Shown: positions 41,148 through 50,516, counted from the first letter of the stretch. The stretch is DNA of 64,000 bases from Jeotgalibacillus malaysiensis (GCA_000818095.1 CP009416.1:676001-740000), one strand, 5' to 3'. Translations and numbers: made by a program. The notes: a model not told the origin generated them from the letters alone.

Positions 41148-42218
41148 ATGAAAATCAAACTATGTCTACTGTTCGGCGGTAAGTCTGCAGAGCATGAAGT
41201 ATCACTACAGACTGCGAAAGCCGTGATTAAGGCGCTGGACTTAACTAAATTTGAAATTGACCCGGTATTTATCACAAAAGACGGCGAGTGGAGAAAAGGT
41301 CCATCACTCTCAGCACCGGTTGAAGACGTGAAGGAACTGCAATTCGGAGAGCAGGCTGAAGTATCACCTGCTGAAGGGCTCACGCATGTACCATCAGCAC
41401 CTGAAGCAGCGTATGATATCGTATTTCCATTACTTCACGGGCCAAATGGTGAAGACGGAACAGTTCAGGGACTGCTTGAAGTATTGAATGTACCGTACGT
41501 TGGAAATGGTGTGCTTGCTTCATCTGCCGGCATGGATAAAGTGATTATGAAAAATCTGTTCAGAGACGCAGGTCTTCCGCAGGTTGACTACACCTCATTT
41601 ATCCGGGCAGTATGGGAGCAGAATAAAGAAGCAGCTTACGAAAAAACAGAAGAAACAATCGGCTACCCTTGCTTTATTAAGCCTGCAAACCTTGGATCAA
41701 GTGTCGGGATCAGCAAATGTACGAACCGCACTGAGCTTGAAGCCGGGTTTGAAGAAGCGTTTCAGTTCGACCGCAAAATTGTCATTGAACAGGGCGTAAA
41801 AGCACGTGAAATCGAGCTTGGTGTGATCGGCAATGATTTCCCTGAAATTTCTGTGCCAGGTGAAATTGTCGCGAAAAAAGATTTCTACGATTATAAATCG
41901 AAGTATGTCGACGGGGATTCAGTGATGATCATTCCTGCAGAACTCCCTGAAGGAATGGCTGAAGAGCTTCAGCGCATGGCGAAGATCGCATTCCAGACAG
42001 TCGATTGTTCTGGCCTTGTACGCGCAGACTTCTTTGTTACGGATAAAAATGAAATTTTCATCAATGAAATTAACACAATGCCAGGATTTACTCCTTACAG
42101 TATGTTCCCGCTTCTTTGGGAAAACACTGGCGTTCCATATGCAGAGCTGATCGAAAAGCTTGTGCAGTTTGGAATTGAGCGCTATGAAGACAAACAGAAA
42201 TTAAAAACGTCAATTTAA
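41148..42218 (+). CDS. ddl: D-alanine--D-alanine ligase
   Basis: 356-residue cytoplasmic ATP-grasp enzyme making D-Ala-D-Ala for peptidoglycan. [16 protein letters not shown] (8-23) holds the catalytic Glu and Ser. GSSVGISKC near residue 187 and [14 protein letters not shown] near 240 (omega loop with Tyr rather than a lactate-ligase Phe) point to D-Ala-D-Ala specificity. [16 protein letters not shown] near 311 binds Mg-ATP. SD TTGGAGG precedes the ATG. murF follows after 13 bases; ddl-murF is the usual Bacillus pair. The 295 bases upstream contain only promoter-like AT-rich sequence. Confidence 0.96.
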   Translation: MKIKLCLLFGGKSAEHEVSLQTAKAVIKALDLTKFEIDPVFITKDGEWRKGPSLSAPVEDVKELQFGEQAEVSPAEGLTHVPSAPEAAYDIVFPLLHGPNGEDGTVQGLLEVLNVPYVGNGVLASSAGMDKVIMKNLFRDAGLPQVDYTSFIRAVWEQNKEAAYEKTEETIGYPCFIKPANLGSSVGISKCTNRTELEAGFEEAFQFDRKIVIEQGVKAREIELGVIGNDFPEISVPGEIVAKKDFYDYKSKYVDGDSVMIIPAELPEGMAEELQRMAKIAFQTVDCSGLVRADFFVTDKNEIFINEINTMPGFTPYSMFPLLWENTGVPYAELIEKLVQFGIERYEDKQKLKTSI

Positions 42219-42231
42219 GGAGAAGCCAGCC

Positions 42232-43593
42232 ATGAAAAAAACTTTACGTGAGATCGCTGACATCTTAGAAACGGATGCTCCTTCAGAAGAATTTGCAGGC
42301 GCGGTCATTGAAGGTGCCAGTATCAATACGCTGACCATTCAGCCGGGAAACCTTTTTGTTCCATTTAAAGGTGAGAAAACAGATGGACACAAGTACGTCA
42401 GACAGGCTTTTGAAAAAGGAGCCGGGGCTTCACTATGGCAAAAAGGTGTTCCGGATCAGCCATCAGATCTACCGATTATTGTAGTGAATGATCCTGAGGA
42501 AGCACTTCAAAAGCTTGCTGCTGCCTACCGCCTGGAAAATCACTTCAAAGTCGTAGCGATTACCGGCAGTAACGGGAAAACGACGACAAAAGATATGATT
42601 GCAGGCGTGCTCTCTACTAAATATAGCGTCCAGAAAACAGAGGGTAACTTCAATAACAACCTTGGACTGCCGCTTACCATGCTGAATATCAGAGAATCAA
42701 CGGACGTTGCAGTACTCGAAATGGGTATGAGCGGATTCGGTGAGATTGAACTGCTAAGCAATATTGCCACACCGGACATTGCTGTCATAACGAACATTGG
42801 TGAATCACACCTTCAGGACCTTGGTTCGAGAGAAAATATCGCAAAAGCCAAGTTCGAAATCATCTCAGGACTGAATGAAAACGGCATTCTTTTCTATTAT
42901 GGAGATGAGCCGCTGTTGAAAAACCTGGTTGCTCAGACTGAAGGGTTGAAGTGCGCATCTTATGGCTATGAAGAAACGAATGGGCTTTACCCGCGAAACA
43001 CAGTAATCGATGATGCAGGCAGCCGCGTTCAGCTTGGCACTGAAGAAACATGGGTGTCGATCCCTGTGCTAGGCAGGCACAATGTACTGAACGGCCTTGC
43101 AACAATCCGTACAGCACTCCACCTTGGACTGACGCTTGAAGAGATCGAAGAAGGATTTGCTAAAACTGAAATGACATCGATGAGAATGGAGCGCGTGGAA
43201 GGAGCACATGGTGAAGTGTTCATCAATGATGCCTATAACGCAAGTCCGACCTCCATGCTTGCTGCGCTTCAGTTCCTCGAAGAAGCAAAAGCACAAGGCA
43301 AGAAGATCGCTGTGCTTGGTGACATGCTTGAGCTTGGTGATAACGAAGAGCAGTTCCACCGTGAAATCGGTCAGAAGATCAACTTTAACGAAATTCCTGT
43401 CCTGCTCGCATTCGGTCCCCGCTCAAGGTGGCTCGCTGAAGAAGCGCTCGAGAGAAGTCCTTTAGTGTATTGGTTCGATCAGCATGATGAATTGATTACA
43501 GAGCTGAAAAAGCATCTATCTGAAGGAGACCTCGTCCTTGTAAAGGGCTCACGCGGCATGCAGCTTGAAAAGGTGATCGAAGCATTTAAATAA
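42232..43593 (+). CDS. murF: UDP-MurNAc-tripeptide--D-alanyl-D-alanine ligase
   Basis: 453-residue Mur ligase adding D-Ala-D-Ala to UDP-MurNAc-tripeptide, the last cytoplasmic precursor step. The ATP loop AITGSNGKTTTKD lies near residue 109, NFNNNLGLPLT near 139 is the MurF uridyl-substrate motif, and the C-terminal domain has FINDAYNASPTSMLAAL and VLGDMLELGDNEE. All domains are present and the length is normal. SD AAGGAGAAGC. Followed by a terminator, then array E. Confidence 0.96.
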   Translation: MKKTLREIADILETDAPSEEFAGAVIEGASINTLTIQPGNLFVPFKGEKTDGHKYVRQAFEKGAGASLWQKGVPDQPSDLPIIVVNDPEEALQKLAAAYRLENHFKVVAITGSNGKTTTKDMIAGVLSTKYSVQKTEGNFNNNLGLPLTMLNIRESTDVAVLEMGMSGFGEIELLSNIATPDIAVITNIGESHLQDLGSRENIAKAKFEIISGLNENGILFYYGDEPLLKNLVAQTEGLKCASYGYEETNGLYPRNTVIDDAGSRVQLGTEETWVSIPVLGRHNVLNGLATIRTALHLGLTLEEIEEGFAKTEMTSMRMERVEGAHGEVFINDAYNASPTSMLAALQFLEEAKAQGKKIAVLGDMLELGDNEEQFHREIGQKINFNEIPVLLAFGPRSRWLAEEALERSPLVYWFDQHDELITELKKHLSEGDLVLVKGSRGMQLEKVIEAFK

Positions 43594-43604
43594 TTGATGT
43601 GTGA

Positions 43605-43629
43605 AGCCGTCCTGTTGGGCGGCTTTTGC
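43605..43629 (+). terminator. Terminator of ddl-murF
   Basis: AAGCCGTC/GGCGGCTT hairpin followed by TTGCT; modest T-run. Confidence 0.6.
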
Positions 43630-43670
43630 TGTTGGGCGTGGGTTAAGGTCACTGGAGCGGGCGGAGAGAG

Positions 43671-43786
43671 CAGTCAACGGTATGGCGACAGCACTCAGTT
43701 GCGATATGACAGCACTCAACCCGGGTGTGTCGCTACGTCAACAGGCATGGGTACCTACGTCAACGCGCAAAACACAGCACTCAACC
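43671..43786. repeat. 21-bp-period degenerate tandem array E
   Basis: Six motif starts on the minus strand (TTGAGTG, CTGAGTG, TTGACGT or TTGACTG) at 43784, 43763, 43741, 43719, 43698 and 43677: intervals 21, 22, 22, 21, 21. TTGAGTGCTGT occurs twice, plus CTGAGTGCTGT once, the same core as array B. Lies between murF and the esterase gene. Confidence 0.75.
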
Positions 43787-43854
43787 CAAGAAGTCAGATT
43801 CAAAATCCGGGTTATTGGGTATAAAAACGGTAGAAGATTGAACGGAGGGAAGTC

Positions 43855-44568
43855 ATGGGACAGACAGGATGCCTGCTGCTTCACGGATTTACCGGCGGCG
43901 CTTATGAAGTGAATCCGCTGGCGAGATATTTAAGAGAACACACTGACTGGATTATATCAGTGCCGGTACTGCCCGGGCACGGCAGAAACCTGAGGCTGCA
44001 TGAGACAAACGCTGTGGAATGGATTACGTATGCAGAGGAAGAGTTGAAGAGACTCTATATGTACTGTGACGAAATCTATGTAGTTGGCTTTTCCATGGGA
44101 GGGCTGATTGCAGCTTATCTGACGATTCATTATCCGGTGAAAAAGCTTGTTTTACTGAGCGCAGCCGCACTTTATATTAACCCAAAACAAATTTTCAGCG
44201 ATGTCGGGACAGTGATTTCAGATACGGTCAGAAGAAGGCTGAATGAAAATGAATGGTTTGGTCATTATAAGTATAAGCTTTTTCATACACCGATCCGCTC
44301 AACAAGAGAGTTCAGGCGGCTGGCTTCCTATGTGGTGCCACTCCTGCCGAAAATACGTGTGCCTGTTTTTATCGCACAGGGGCAGATGGACGGGATCGTA
44401 CCTCCAAAAGCGGCAAGATTCGTCTACGATCGCGTCGGAACTTATCAAAAAAGATTATATTTATCAAAATCGTCGAAACACCTGATCTGCTACGGGTCCG
44501 ACTGTGACAGGCTTTTTCATGAGATCGCTTTCTTTTTAAAACAGGAGAAAGTTCCCGACAATGGATGA
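43855..44568 (+). CDS. Carboxylesterase, Est30/YvaK-like
   Basis: 237-residue alpha/beta hydrolase hydrolysing short-chain carboxyl esters. LLHGFTGGAYE (8-18) is the oxyanion-hole loop. Triad: Ser80 in VGFSMGGL, Asp179 in GQMDGIVPP, His209 in SSKHLICYG. It closely follows the layout of Geobacillus Est30 and B. subtilis YvaK (about 247 aa). SD ACGGAGGG precedes the ATG. It lies between murF and cshA, which is not the B. subtilis arrangement, so it is a lineage-specific insertion here. Confidence 0.87.
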   Translation: MGQTGCLLLHGFTGGAYEVNPLARYLREHTDWIISVPVLPGHGRNLRLHETNAVEWITYAEEELKRLYMYCDEIYVVGFSMGGLIAAYLTIHYPVKKLVLLSAAALYINPKQIFSDVGTVISDTVRRRLNENEWFGHYKYKLFHTPIRSTREFRRLASYVVPLLPKIRVPVFIAQGQMDGIVPPKAARFVYDRVGTYQKRLYLSKSSKHLICYGSDCDRLFHEIAFFLKQEKVPDNG

Positions 44569-44597
44569 TTGTGTTTTGAAAATAGACATGATAAGAT
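44569..44597 (+). promoter_or_regulatory. Candidate cshA promoter
   Basis: TTGTGT (44569-44574), 17 bp, TAAGAT (44592-44597). This gives a leader of more than 300 nt before cshA. A second possible -10, TACAAT, lies at about 44612. Confidence 0.45.
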
Positions 44598-44604
44598 ACG
44601 TAAG

Positions 44605-44919
44605 ACATCTGCTACAATTAGCAATTAGCTCTCTTATTTATAAGAAGAGTGTGATATAACTTTTAAATGCGTGAAGCGGAAAAAATCCGCTGTGGAACAG
44701 ATGAGTCCCGCGTATTTTTGATGGTTGTCTTTAACCAGCATGAAAGACCAATTGAACGATTGGCATCTCTGACGCACTCGGCCTAAGTCCGAGTTTTCTT
44801 TTTGGGGAAGAAATGTCCCTTTGATATTAATCGTTAAGGACAACGAATAAAGGCTGTCGCAGTCTTCTGAGCGATCTTAGCTATGTGTATGAAATAGATG
44901 ATTCACAAAACAAAGGAGA
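44605..44919 (+). promoter_or_regulatory. Long structured leader of cshA with an internal terminator-like hairpin
   Basis: The 350 bases between the esterase and cshA contain no gene. At 44776-44803 ACTCGG/CCGAGT is followed by TTTTCTTTTT, i.e. a possible attenuator about 120 nt before the start codon. AGCGGAAAAAATCCGCT at 44675-44691 forms a second hairpin. DEAD-box helicase genes in Firmicutes often carry long autoregulatory 5' leaders; that link is inference. Confidence 0.5.
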
Positions 44920-46392
44920 ATGAAGGATTTGACACTTTTTTCAGAACTACCAATTAGTCCAGTAATCCAGAAATCAATTAAACGCATGGGATTTGAAGAG
45001 GCAACGCCAATTCAGGCTGGCACAATTCCACTATCAGCAGAAGGTAAAGACATTATCGGGCAGGCGCAGACAGGAACAGGTAAAACGGCTGCATTCGGTA
45101 TTCCAATGCTTGAGAAAGTGGACACAAAATCATCAGCGATTCAAGGCCTGATCATCGCACCAACGCGTGAGCTTGCGATTCAGGTATCTGAAGAGCTTTA
45201 CAAAATCGGAAGCGACAAGCGTGTACGCGTACTGTCAGTATACGGTGGCCAGGACATTCAGCGCCAGATCCGCGCAATGAAAAAACGCCCGCATATCATC
45301 GTTGGTACACCGGGACGTCTGCTTGACCACATTAACCGCCGCACGCTGAAGCTTGATGAAGTGGAAACACTTGTACTTGACGAAGCAGATGAAATGCTGA
45401 ACATGGGCTTCATAGATGATATCGAATCAATCCTTAAAAACGTTCCGGAAACGCGCCAGACGCTATTGTTCTCAGCAACAATGCCTGGACCAATCCGTAA
45501 AATTGCTGAACGCTTCATGAGAGATCCTGAAGTTGTAAAAGTAAAAGCGAAGGAAATGACAGTTGAAAACATCGAGCAGTTCTTCGTAAAAGCACACGAG
45601 CGTGAGAAGTTCGACGTACTTTCACGTCTGATCAACGTTCAGTCACCTGAGCTTGCAATCGTATTCGGACGTACAAAGCGTCGCGTTGACGAGCTTGCAC
45701 GTGCACTTGAAATCCGCGGCTACATGGCTGAAGGAATTCACGGTGACCTGACTCAGGCGAAGCGTATGAGTGTACTGAAGAAGTTCAAAGAAGGCCGTAT
45801 TGACGTACTCGTTGCGACAGACGTTGCTGCACGTGGACTTGATATTTCAGGCGTAACACACGTATACAACTATGACATTCCTCAGGATCCTGAAAGCTAC
45901 GTTCACCGTATTGGACGTACAGGCCGTGCAGGTAAAAAAGGTATGGCGATGACATTCGTTACACCACGTGAAATGAACTACCTTCGTGTTGTTGAACAAA
46001 CAACGAAGAAGAAGATGGAGCAAATGCGTCCACCAAGTTCATCTGAAGCACTTGAAGGTCTTCAGCGCGCAGCTATTGATGAGCTGAAGGAAACAGTTAA
46101 GAAGAATAACCTTGAAGAATACAAAGTCATTGCACGTGAGCTACTAAATGACGGTGACGAGTCACTGGATCTAATCGCAGCAGCTCTTAAGATCCTTACA
46201 AAAGAGCCGGACGAAACACCAGTAGATATCACACCGGAAAGACCACTTGCATCTAAAAAGAAAAAGCCATACCGCAAAGACGACAAAAAGTATGGTAACC
46301 GCGGTGGAAACCGTAGCGGCGGCAAAAGCGGAGGCGGTAAGCCTTACAACAGCCGTCAGCGCCAGCCAAAGCGCCAATCACGCGAAGGCTAG
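44920..46392 (+). CDS. cshA: DEAD-box RNA helicase CshA
   Basis: 490-residue ATP-dependent RNA helicase of the RNA degradosome and cold adaptation. Q motif FEEATPIQ (25-32), motif I AQTGTGKT (49-56), PTRELA, motif II DEAD (154-157), SAT (185-187), ARGLDISGV and HRIGRTGR all present, then a C-terminal region ending in a basic Gly/Arg/Lys-rich tail ([18 protein letters not shown]...). Start: ATG 44920 has its SD (AAAGGAG) only one base away; TTG 44929 with nine-base spacing is a possible alternative. Monocistronic with a long leader; the repeat at 46393 follows. Confidence 0.95.
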   Translation: MKDLTLFSELPISPVIQKSIKRMGFEEATPIQAGTIPLSAEGKDIIGQAQTGTGKTAAFGIPMLEKVDTKSSAIQGLIIAPTRELAIQVSEELYKIGSDKRVRVLSVYGGQDIQRQIRAMKKRPHIIVGTPGRLLDHINRRTLKLDEVETLVLDEADEMLNMGFIDDIESILKNVPETRQTLLFSATMPGPIRKIAERFMRDPEVVKVKAKEMTVENIEQFFVKAHEREKFDVLSRLINVQSPELAIVFGRTKRRVDELARALEIRGYMAEGIHGDLTQAKRMSVLKKFKEGRIDVLVATDVAARGLDISGVTHVYNYDIPQDPESYVHRIGRTGRAGKKGMAMTFVTPREMNYLRVVEQTTKKKMEQMRPPSSSEALEGLQRAAIDELKETVKKNNLEEYKVIARELLNDGDESLDLIAAALKILTKEPDETPVDITPERPLASKKKKPYRKDDKKYGNRGGNRSGGKSGGGKPYNSRQRQPKRQSREG

Positions 46393-46526
46393 AAAAGCGG
46401 AAGCAGGCGTTCAGGTCCGACAAGCATAAGACGCCTTGAGAGAAATGAGTGACCTTTCCCATTTTCTCAAGGTGGCTTATGACTCGAGGACCTGCCTGCT
46501 GGAGCTGGCCAACGTAGAAAAGCGTA
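46393..46526. repeat. Second intergenic repeat type, double hairpin
   Basis: AAAAGCGGAAGCAGGCGTTCAGGTCCGACAAGCATAAG..on the left and CTTATGACTCGAGGACCTGCCTGC..TGGAGCTGGCC on the right. Inner arms CATAAGACGCCTTGAGA/TCTCAAGGTGGCTTATG and outer arms GCAGGC..CAGGTCC/GGACCTGCCTGC make nested hairpins. This resembles another repeat common between Bacillaceae genes (AAGCGGAAGC..GACAAGC..GGCTTATGAC..CTGGAGCTGG). No frame. Confidence 0.7.
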
Positions 46527-46545
46527 ACCCATAGCAATACAACCT

Positions 46546-46585
46546 AAAAAGTGCCTAGGCGATCTCATATCGCCTAGGCACTTTT
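46546..46585. terminator. Bidirectional terminator
   Basis: AAAAGTGCCTAGGCGAT/ATCGCCTAGGCACTTTT perfect 17-bp stem, ctcat loop. Confidence 0.92.
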
Positions 46586-47143
46586 CTATTCCCGTTCCTC
46601 AGATGTATACCTGACCCCATTTACCTGAAGCATCCCGTCAATCTTCGGGAAAGCACTGATCATGTGCTCGTTTCGGATAAACTCAAGATTTTCGCCATTA
46701 CTCATGTTAAAAATAAAGGTCTCATGTTCAACATCATCATTGGCTCTGATCATTACTGCACTTTCAATATCACTCCACTGATACTCAGTTGAAGTAACTG
46801 AAAGCAATCCGTTATGAATGATTTTTTCTTCTCTTAACACGGAATAATTGGTCACGCTAATGACAAGGATCAACACTGACAGTATTAACGCACCAAATCC
46901 GGTCGCCTTGTATGTTTTACCTTCTTTGTACATCATGAAGAAAAATAATGATAGCAGTAAACCGAAGATGGCAAACAGAACGTTGGAGATAATCGGTGTC
47001 TGAATCAGGATGATGTCCCCGTAGGAAAAGAACAGGTAATGCAGCAAATTCGGTCCGATAAAAGCGAAGAGAATGGAGGACAGGAACGTGATTATGCTAA
47101 ATACAATCCACACCATATTTCCTTCGTGAAATTCCCGGTTCAT
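46586..47143 (-). CDS. Membrane protein of unknown function, four helices
   Basis: 185 residues: helices at about 10-29, 45-68, 78-97 region, and a C-terminal soluble part of about 80 residues beginning LREEKIIHNGLLSVTSTEYQWSDIESAVMI. That pattern, with W-S-D-I and a beta-rich rest, looks like a bacterial PH-like fold, the same general type found in the neighbouring YdbS/YdbT proteins. The relationship is by eye. SD AGGGGGA precedes the ATG. Divergent from ydbST. Confidence 0.65.
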   Translation of the reverse strand: MNREFHEGNMVWIVFSIITFLSSILFAFIGPNLLHYLFFSYGDIILIQTPIISNVLFAIFGLLLSLFFFMMYKEGKTYKATGFGALILSVLILVISVTNYSVLREEKIIHNGLLSVTSTEYQWSDIESAVMIRANDDVEHETFIFNMSNGENLEFIRNEHMISAFPKIDGMLQVNGVRYTSEERE

Positions 47144-47233
47144 CTAATTCCCCCTTACAATATTTTCATATCTACTATACAGAATTTTTCCATAAAAAGT
47201 TTCACTTTTTCAAAAATTTACTGTGAAAACTTT

Positions 47234-47260
47234 TGAAACATATGTTGAGGGAGGTTCGTA
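47234..47260 (+). promoter_or_regulatory. SigW/ECF-type promoter of ydbST
   Basis: TGAAAC (47234-47239), 17 bp, CGTA (47257-47260) matches the SigW consensus TGAAAC-N16-17-CGTA. In B. subtilis ydbST belongs to the SigW regulon, supporting the call. Confidence 0.75.
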
Positions 47261-47304
47261 TGATAGAGTAGGTACATAAGAGACATTAGATAGGAGAGAA
47301 TACG

Positions 47305-47787
47305 ATGGGGAGACAGGAGCCTAAAATGAGAATTTCAGAACGGGCATTAACCGTCTGGAGATTATATGGCTGGATATCTGCAGCTTTTACACTGCTGGCA
47401 GGTGCTGGTGTTACAACGCTTGCTCTGATCTTCGACTGGTCAGTATGGTTCATCATTGGCGCAGGGGCTGCATTAGTACTTGAAATTATATTATTCGTAT
47501 TTGTATTGCCGACGCTGAAGTGGAAGCGCTGGCGCTATGAAGTGAGAGAAGAGGAGATTGAACTCCAGCACGGAATATTTGTCGTAACGCGTACGCTTGT
47601 GCCAATGGTCCGCGTGCAGCACGTTGATACGGAACAGGGGCCGATCCTGAGGAAATACAGACTGGCAACGATCAGCATTTCAACTGCTGCGACACTGCAT
47701 CAGATTCCGGCGCTTGATATCGATGAAGCCGATCAGCTGAGAGACTCGATATCTGCTTTAGCAAGGGTGGCTGAGGACGATGTCTGA
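47305..47787 (+). CDS. ydbS: PH-domain membrane protein YdbS
   Basis: 160-residue membrane protein: two helices (about residues 18-42 and 47-66) followed by a bacterial PH (bPH2/YdbS) domain with RYEVREEEIELQHGIFVVTRTLVPMVRVQHVDTEQGPILRKY. In B. subtilis YdbS-YdbT provide SigW-dependent resistance to antimicrobial compounds made by other bacilli. Two candidate ATGs (47305, 47326) both have SDs; the first is used. The gene overlaps ydbT by eight bases. Confidence 0.9.
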   Translation: MGRQEPKMRISERALTVWRLYGWISAAFTLLAGAGVTTLALIFDWSVWFIIGAGAALVLEIILFVFVLPTLKWKRWRYEVREEEIELQHGIFVVTRTLVPMVRVQHVDTEQGPILRKYRLATISISTAATLHQIPALDIDEADQLRDSISALARVAEDDV

Positions 47788-49294
47788 AGAAAAACGCCTG
47801 CATCCGATTACCACGGTAATTAATGCACTTAAAACGCTGAGAGAAGCATTTATTCCAATTGTCATTCTAGTCTTTTTAAACCGCGGAGAAGCGGAATCAA
47901 TTTTGGATTACCTGCCATTTTTTATTATGGGTGCGATGATTATTCTGTTCTTATTCATCGGTGTCATTAAATGGTGGAGGTTTAAATACTGGATTGAAGA
48001 AGGTGAACTCAGAATTGAGCAGGGCCTTTTTGTTAAGAAAAAACGTTACATTCCATTTGAACGGATTCAAAGTCTGAATTATACAGAAGGCGTCTTGCAC
48101 CGTCCGTTAAAGTTAGTGAAAATTAAAGTTGAAACTGCCGGGAGTTCTGCGAGCACGGATTCTGAGGCTGAATTGACTGCAATTACAAAGCAGGAAGCTG
48201 ATGAACTGAACCGGATTATCTCATCAGCGAAAAAGAAGCTGAAGGAAGAACAGTCAGAGCTTGTTGAAGGAGAAGAGTTTGTTGAGCAGGAACCAGAAGA
48301 GCATATTCTCTACAAGATGAGCCCGAAAGACCTGATTGTAATGGCAACGACATCCGGTGGAGCGGGTGTTGTCATTGGTGGTGTTCTGATCTTCCTGTCA
48401 CAATTCGGCGAGGTCATTCCATTTGAAGCAGTATTTGCAGAGCTCGTTGACTTTGTAGAAGCCGGCTTCCTTCTTGCAGGAATTGTTGCCGTACTTGTGT
48501 TTTTCTTCGCATGGCTGATCGCAGTCGGTCTGACATTCCTGCGCTATGCCCATTTTACGGTTAAGCTCGTTGACAAGGACATTGTGATTACCCGCGGCCT
48601 GCTTGAGAAGAAGCAGACAACCGTTCCGCTGAAAAGAATTCAGGGAATTACGTTTGATCAAAACCTGATAAGAGAGCCGTTCGGCTACACGTCCGTTACG
48701 ATTGAAAGTGCAGGCGGATCAGTGCTTGAAAAAGATTCTAATGCAATCAGGCTGCTGCCAATGATCCGTGAAAAAGAAACGTACGCCATTCTGGATCAGA
48801 TTCTGCCTGATTATCATTGGAAAACAGAGTTTACAGGCGTACCAAAACGCGCGCTAAAACGTTATATCTTCTGGAAAATGCTGTTTTCACTCGTGATCAT
48901 TGGACCGGTATCCTACTTCTTTTTCCCGCTCGGCCTTGCTTCTCTGATTCTGATTCCATTCGCCATTATATTAGGCTGGTGGCAGTATAAAACAGCCGGC
49001 TGGAGCGCATCACGCGACCAGATGACCCTGAAATTCCGGGGGATCAGCAAGCAGATTGTTTACATGAAAAAGAAGCGTGTCCAGTCACTTGAATGGACAC
49101 AAACCATTTTCCAGCGAAAAGGGGACGTTGCAACGATACACGCAACAATCAAATCCTATACCAGCGGCAGTCACAGCAGCATTGCACACGTGGCAAAAGA
49201 GGATGCAGACCTCATGATGGACTGGTACAGCCCGGAAGCTGAAGTGAAAAAGGTGCACGAGCCAACGCCCGTGCCTGAGATCGACACACCATAA
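47780..49294 (+). CDS. ydbT: PH-domain membrane protein YdbT
   Basis: 504-residue membrane protein with three bPH2 domains separated by helix pairs. The repeated core is G-L-F-V-K-K-x-R-Y-I-P-F-E-R-I-Q-S (residues about 88-104), GLLEKKQTTVPLKRIQGITFD (about 275) and ISKQIVYMKKKRVQSLEWTQT (about 415). Hydrophobic pairs lie at about 20-65, 185-255 and 365-400. Partner of YdbS in envelope-stress protection; start overlaps the ydbS end. A terminator follows directly. Confidence 0.9.
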   Translation: MSEEKRLHPITTVINALKTLREAFIPIVILVFLNRGEAESILDYLPFFIMGAMIILFLFIGVIKWWRFKYWIEEGELRIEQGLFVKKKRYIPFERIQSLNYTEGVLHRPLKLVKIKVETAGSSASTDSEAELTAITKQEADELNRIISSAKKKLKEEQSELVEGEEFVEQEPEEHILYKMSPKDLIVMATTSGGAGVVIGGVLIFLSQFGEVIPFEAVFAELVDFVEAGFLLAGIVAVLVFFFAWLIAVGLTFLRYAHFTVKLVDKDIVITRGLLEKKQTTVPLKRIQGITFDQNLIREPFGYTSVTIESAGGSVLEKDSNAIRLLPMIREKETYAILDQILPDYHWKTEFTGVPKRALKRYIFWKMLFSLVIIGPVSYFFFPLGLASLILIPFAIILGWWQYKTAGWSASRDQMTLKFRGISKQIVYMKKKRVQSLEWTQTIFQRKGDVATIHATIKSYTSGSHSSIAHVAKEDADLMMDWYSPEAEVKKVHEPTPVPEIDTP

Positions 49295-49332
49295 AAAATG
49301 CCTGGAGCACTGATGGCTCCAGGCATTTTTCT
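49294..49332. terminator. Bidirectional terminator between ydbT and ydcA
   Basis: AAAAATGCCTGGAGC/GCTCCAGGCATTTTT 15-bp perfect stem. Confidence 0.92.
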
Positions 49333-49927
49333 ATTCACGACGGCGCTGCTGGAAGATAAACAGGCCGATAAAGATTCCCGCAATCAACCCTGCAATATGC
49401 GCGGTCACATTAATGTTTGAGCTGAAGAACGTCATGACCACACTGATCACAATGATCGGTACCATGACCTGTCTGATTTCCATCGGAGCGCCCTGCTTAT
49501 AAATCAGCCAGATCGCAGCATACAGCCCGAACAGTCCGAAGATCGCGCCACTTGCACCGACTGAAGAGTAGAATGGCGGCTGCAACACCCAGGTCGCAAC
49601 GTTTGCGATAATCCCGGCAAGCATGTAAACCACAATGAACTGAACTGATCCCAGCAAGCGCTCAAGTGCCGGAGCGAAAAGAACGAGTGAAAACGTGTTG
49701 AACAATACGTGAAACAGATCTGCGTGCGCAAAGATCGGTGTCACCAGCCGATAATATTCACCTTCAGAGATCAAGCCATTAATCCCGGCCAGCGTAAAAA
49801 GTATCTCATTGCCAAGCCCGCCAGGTAGAGAAGTCGCAATAAATACAATGGCATGTATTAAAATTAACACCGATACGACAGGGTAAAACCTGATAAACTG
49901 TGATAAGCTTTCAGTACGTAAAAACAA
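49331..49927 (-). CDS. ydcA: Rhomboid family intramembrane serine protease (YdcA-like)
   Basis: 198-residue six-helix membrane protease cleaving within or near the membrane. HLFHN-type motif HVLFNTF (His73, Asn77), catalytic Ser126 in GASGAIFG, and His177 in NVTAHIAGLIAG form the Ser-His dyad, all intact. The start is TTG 49927, with GGGAGGA six bases before; a longer frame extending to 50062 is non-conserved and overlaps acpS. That gives the B. subtilis YdcA length. Divergent from acpS with 65 bases between. Confidence 0.88.
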   Translation of the reverse strand: MFLRTESLSQFIRFYPVVSVLILIHAIVFIATSLPGGLGNEILFTLAGINGLISEGEYYRLVTPIFAHADLFHVLFNTFSLVLFAPALERLLGSVQFIVVYMLAGIIANVATWVLQPPFYSSVGASGAIFGLFGLYAAIWLIYKQGAPMEIRQVMVPIIVISVVMTFFSSNINVTAHIAGLIAGIFIGLFIFQQRRRE

Positions 49928-49992
49928 ATGAAATCCTCCCTGTAACTGATTATTTCTATCATACAGGATTCTATACGAAAAAGGTGACTCAG

Positions 49993-50349
49993 ATGATTCG
50001 TGGAATCGGCTTGGATATCGTAGAAATTGAACGGATCGCAACACTTTTAGACCGTCAGCCAAAAATCGCCCGGCGCGTGCTCACCCCGTCAGAACTTAAC
50101 CAGTTCAATGAGCTGGGTGCAAAGCGTAGAGTTGAATTCCTCTCAGGCCGCTTCGCCGTAAAAGAAGCCTACGCAAAAGCAATCGGCTGCGGTATCGGAC
50201 GCGAACTGTCATTTCAGGATATCGAAATCGTCAAAGAACCATCCGGACGGCCATTTATCAGCCACCCGGACTATAAAGTACACGTCAGCATTACCCATAC
50301 AAAAGAATATGCCGCCGCGCAGGTGGTCGTGGAGGAGACAGACGCTTAA
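49993..50349 (+). CDS. acpS: Holo-[acyl-carrier-protein] synthase
   Basis: 118-residue phosphopantetheinyl transferase that attaches 4'-phosphopantetheine from CoA to ACP. Mg-binding Asp8 in GIGLDIVEIER and Glu58 in RFAVKEAYAKA are present, and the C-terminal HVSITHTKEYAAAQVV is typical. ATG 49993 follows AAGGTGA; the frame extends upstream without SD. In B. subtilis acpS is followed by ydcC, alr, ndoAI; here ydcC is broken and array F is inserted. Confidence 0.95.
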   Translation: MIRGIGLDIVEIERIATLLDRQPKIARRVLTPSELNQFNELGAKRRVEFLSGRFAVKEAYAKAIGCGIGRELSFQDIEIVKEPSGRPFISHPDYKVHVSITHTKEYAAAQVVVEETDA

Positions 50350-50372
50350 GTTGGGCGTCTGTTTTGTTTTTT
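50339..50372 (+). terminator. Terminator overlapping the acpS stop
   Basis: AGACGC/GCGTCT stem around a nine-base loop then GTTTTGTTTTTT. Confidence 0.75.
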
Positions 50373-50516
50373 GATATCCATCAGCTTTTCAATAACCGGT
50401 TCTGCTGTAACAGCCTCTCCCTCTTCATGAACTTGGGTAACTAAAAGATTTAAAGCTTGTGACCTAAGGGCATGAAGTGCCGGTGGGGGCGAGGCGTGGT
50501 GATGGAGTGAAAATGG

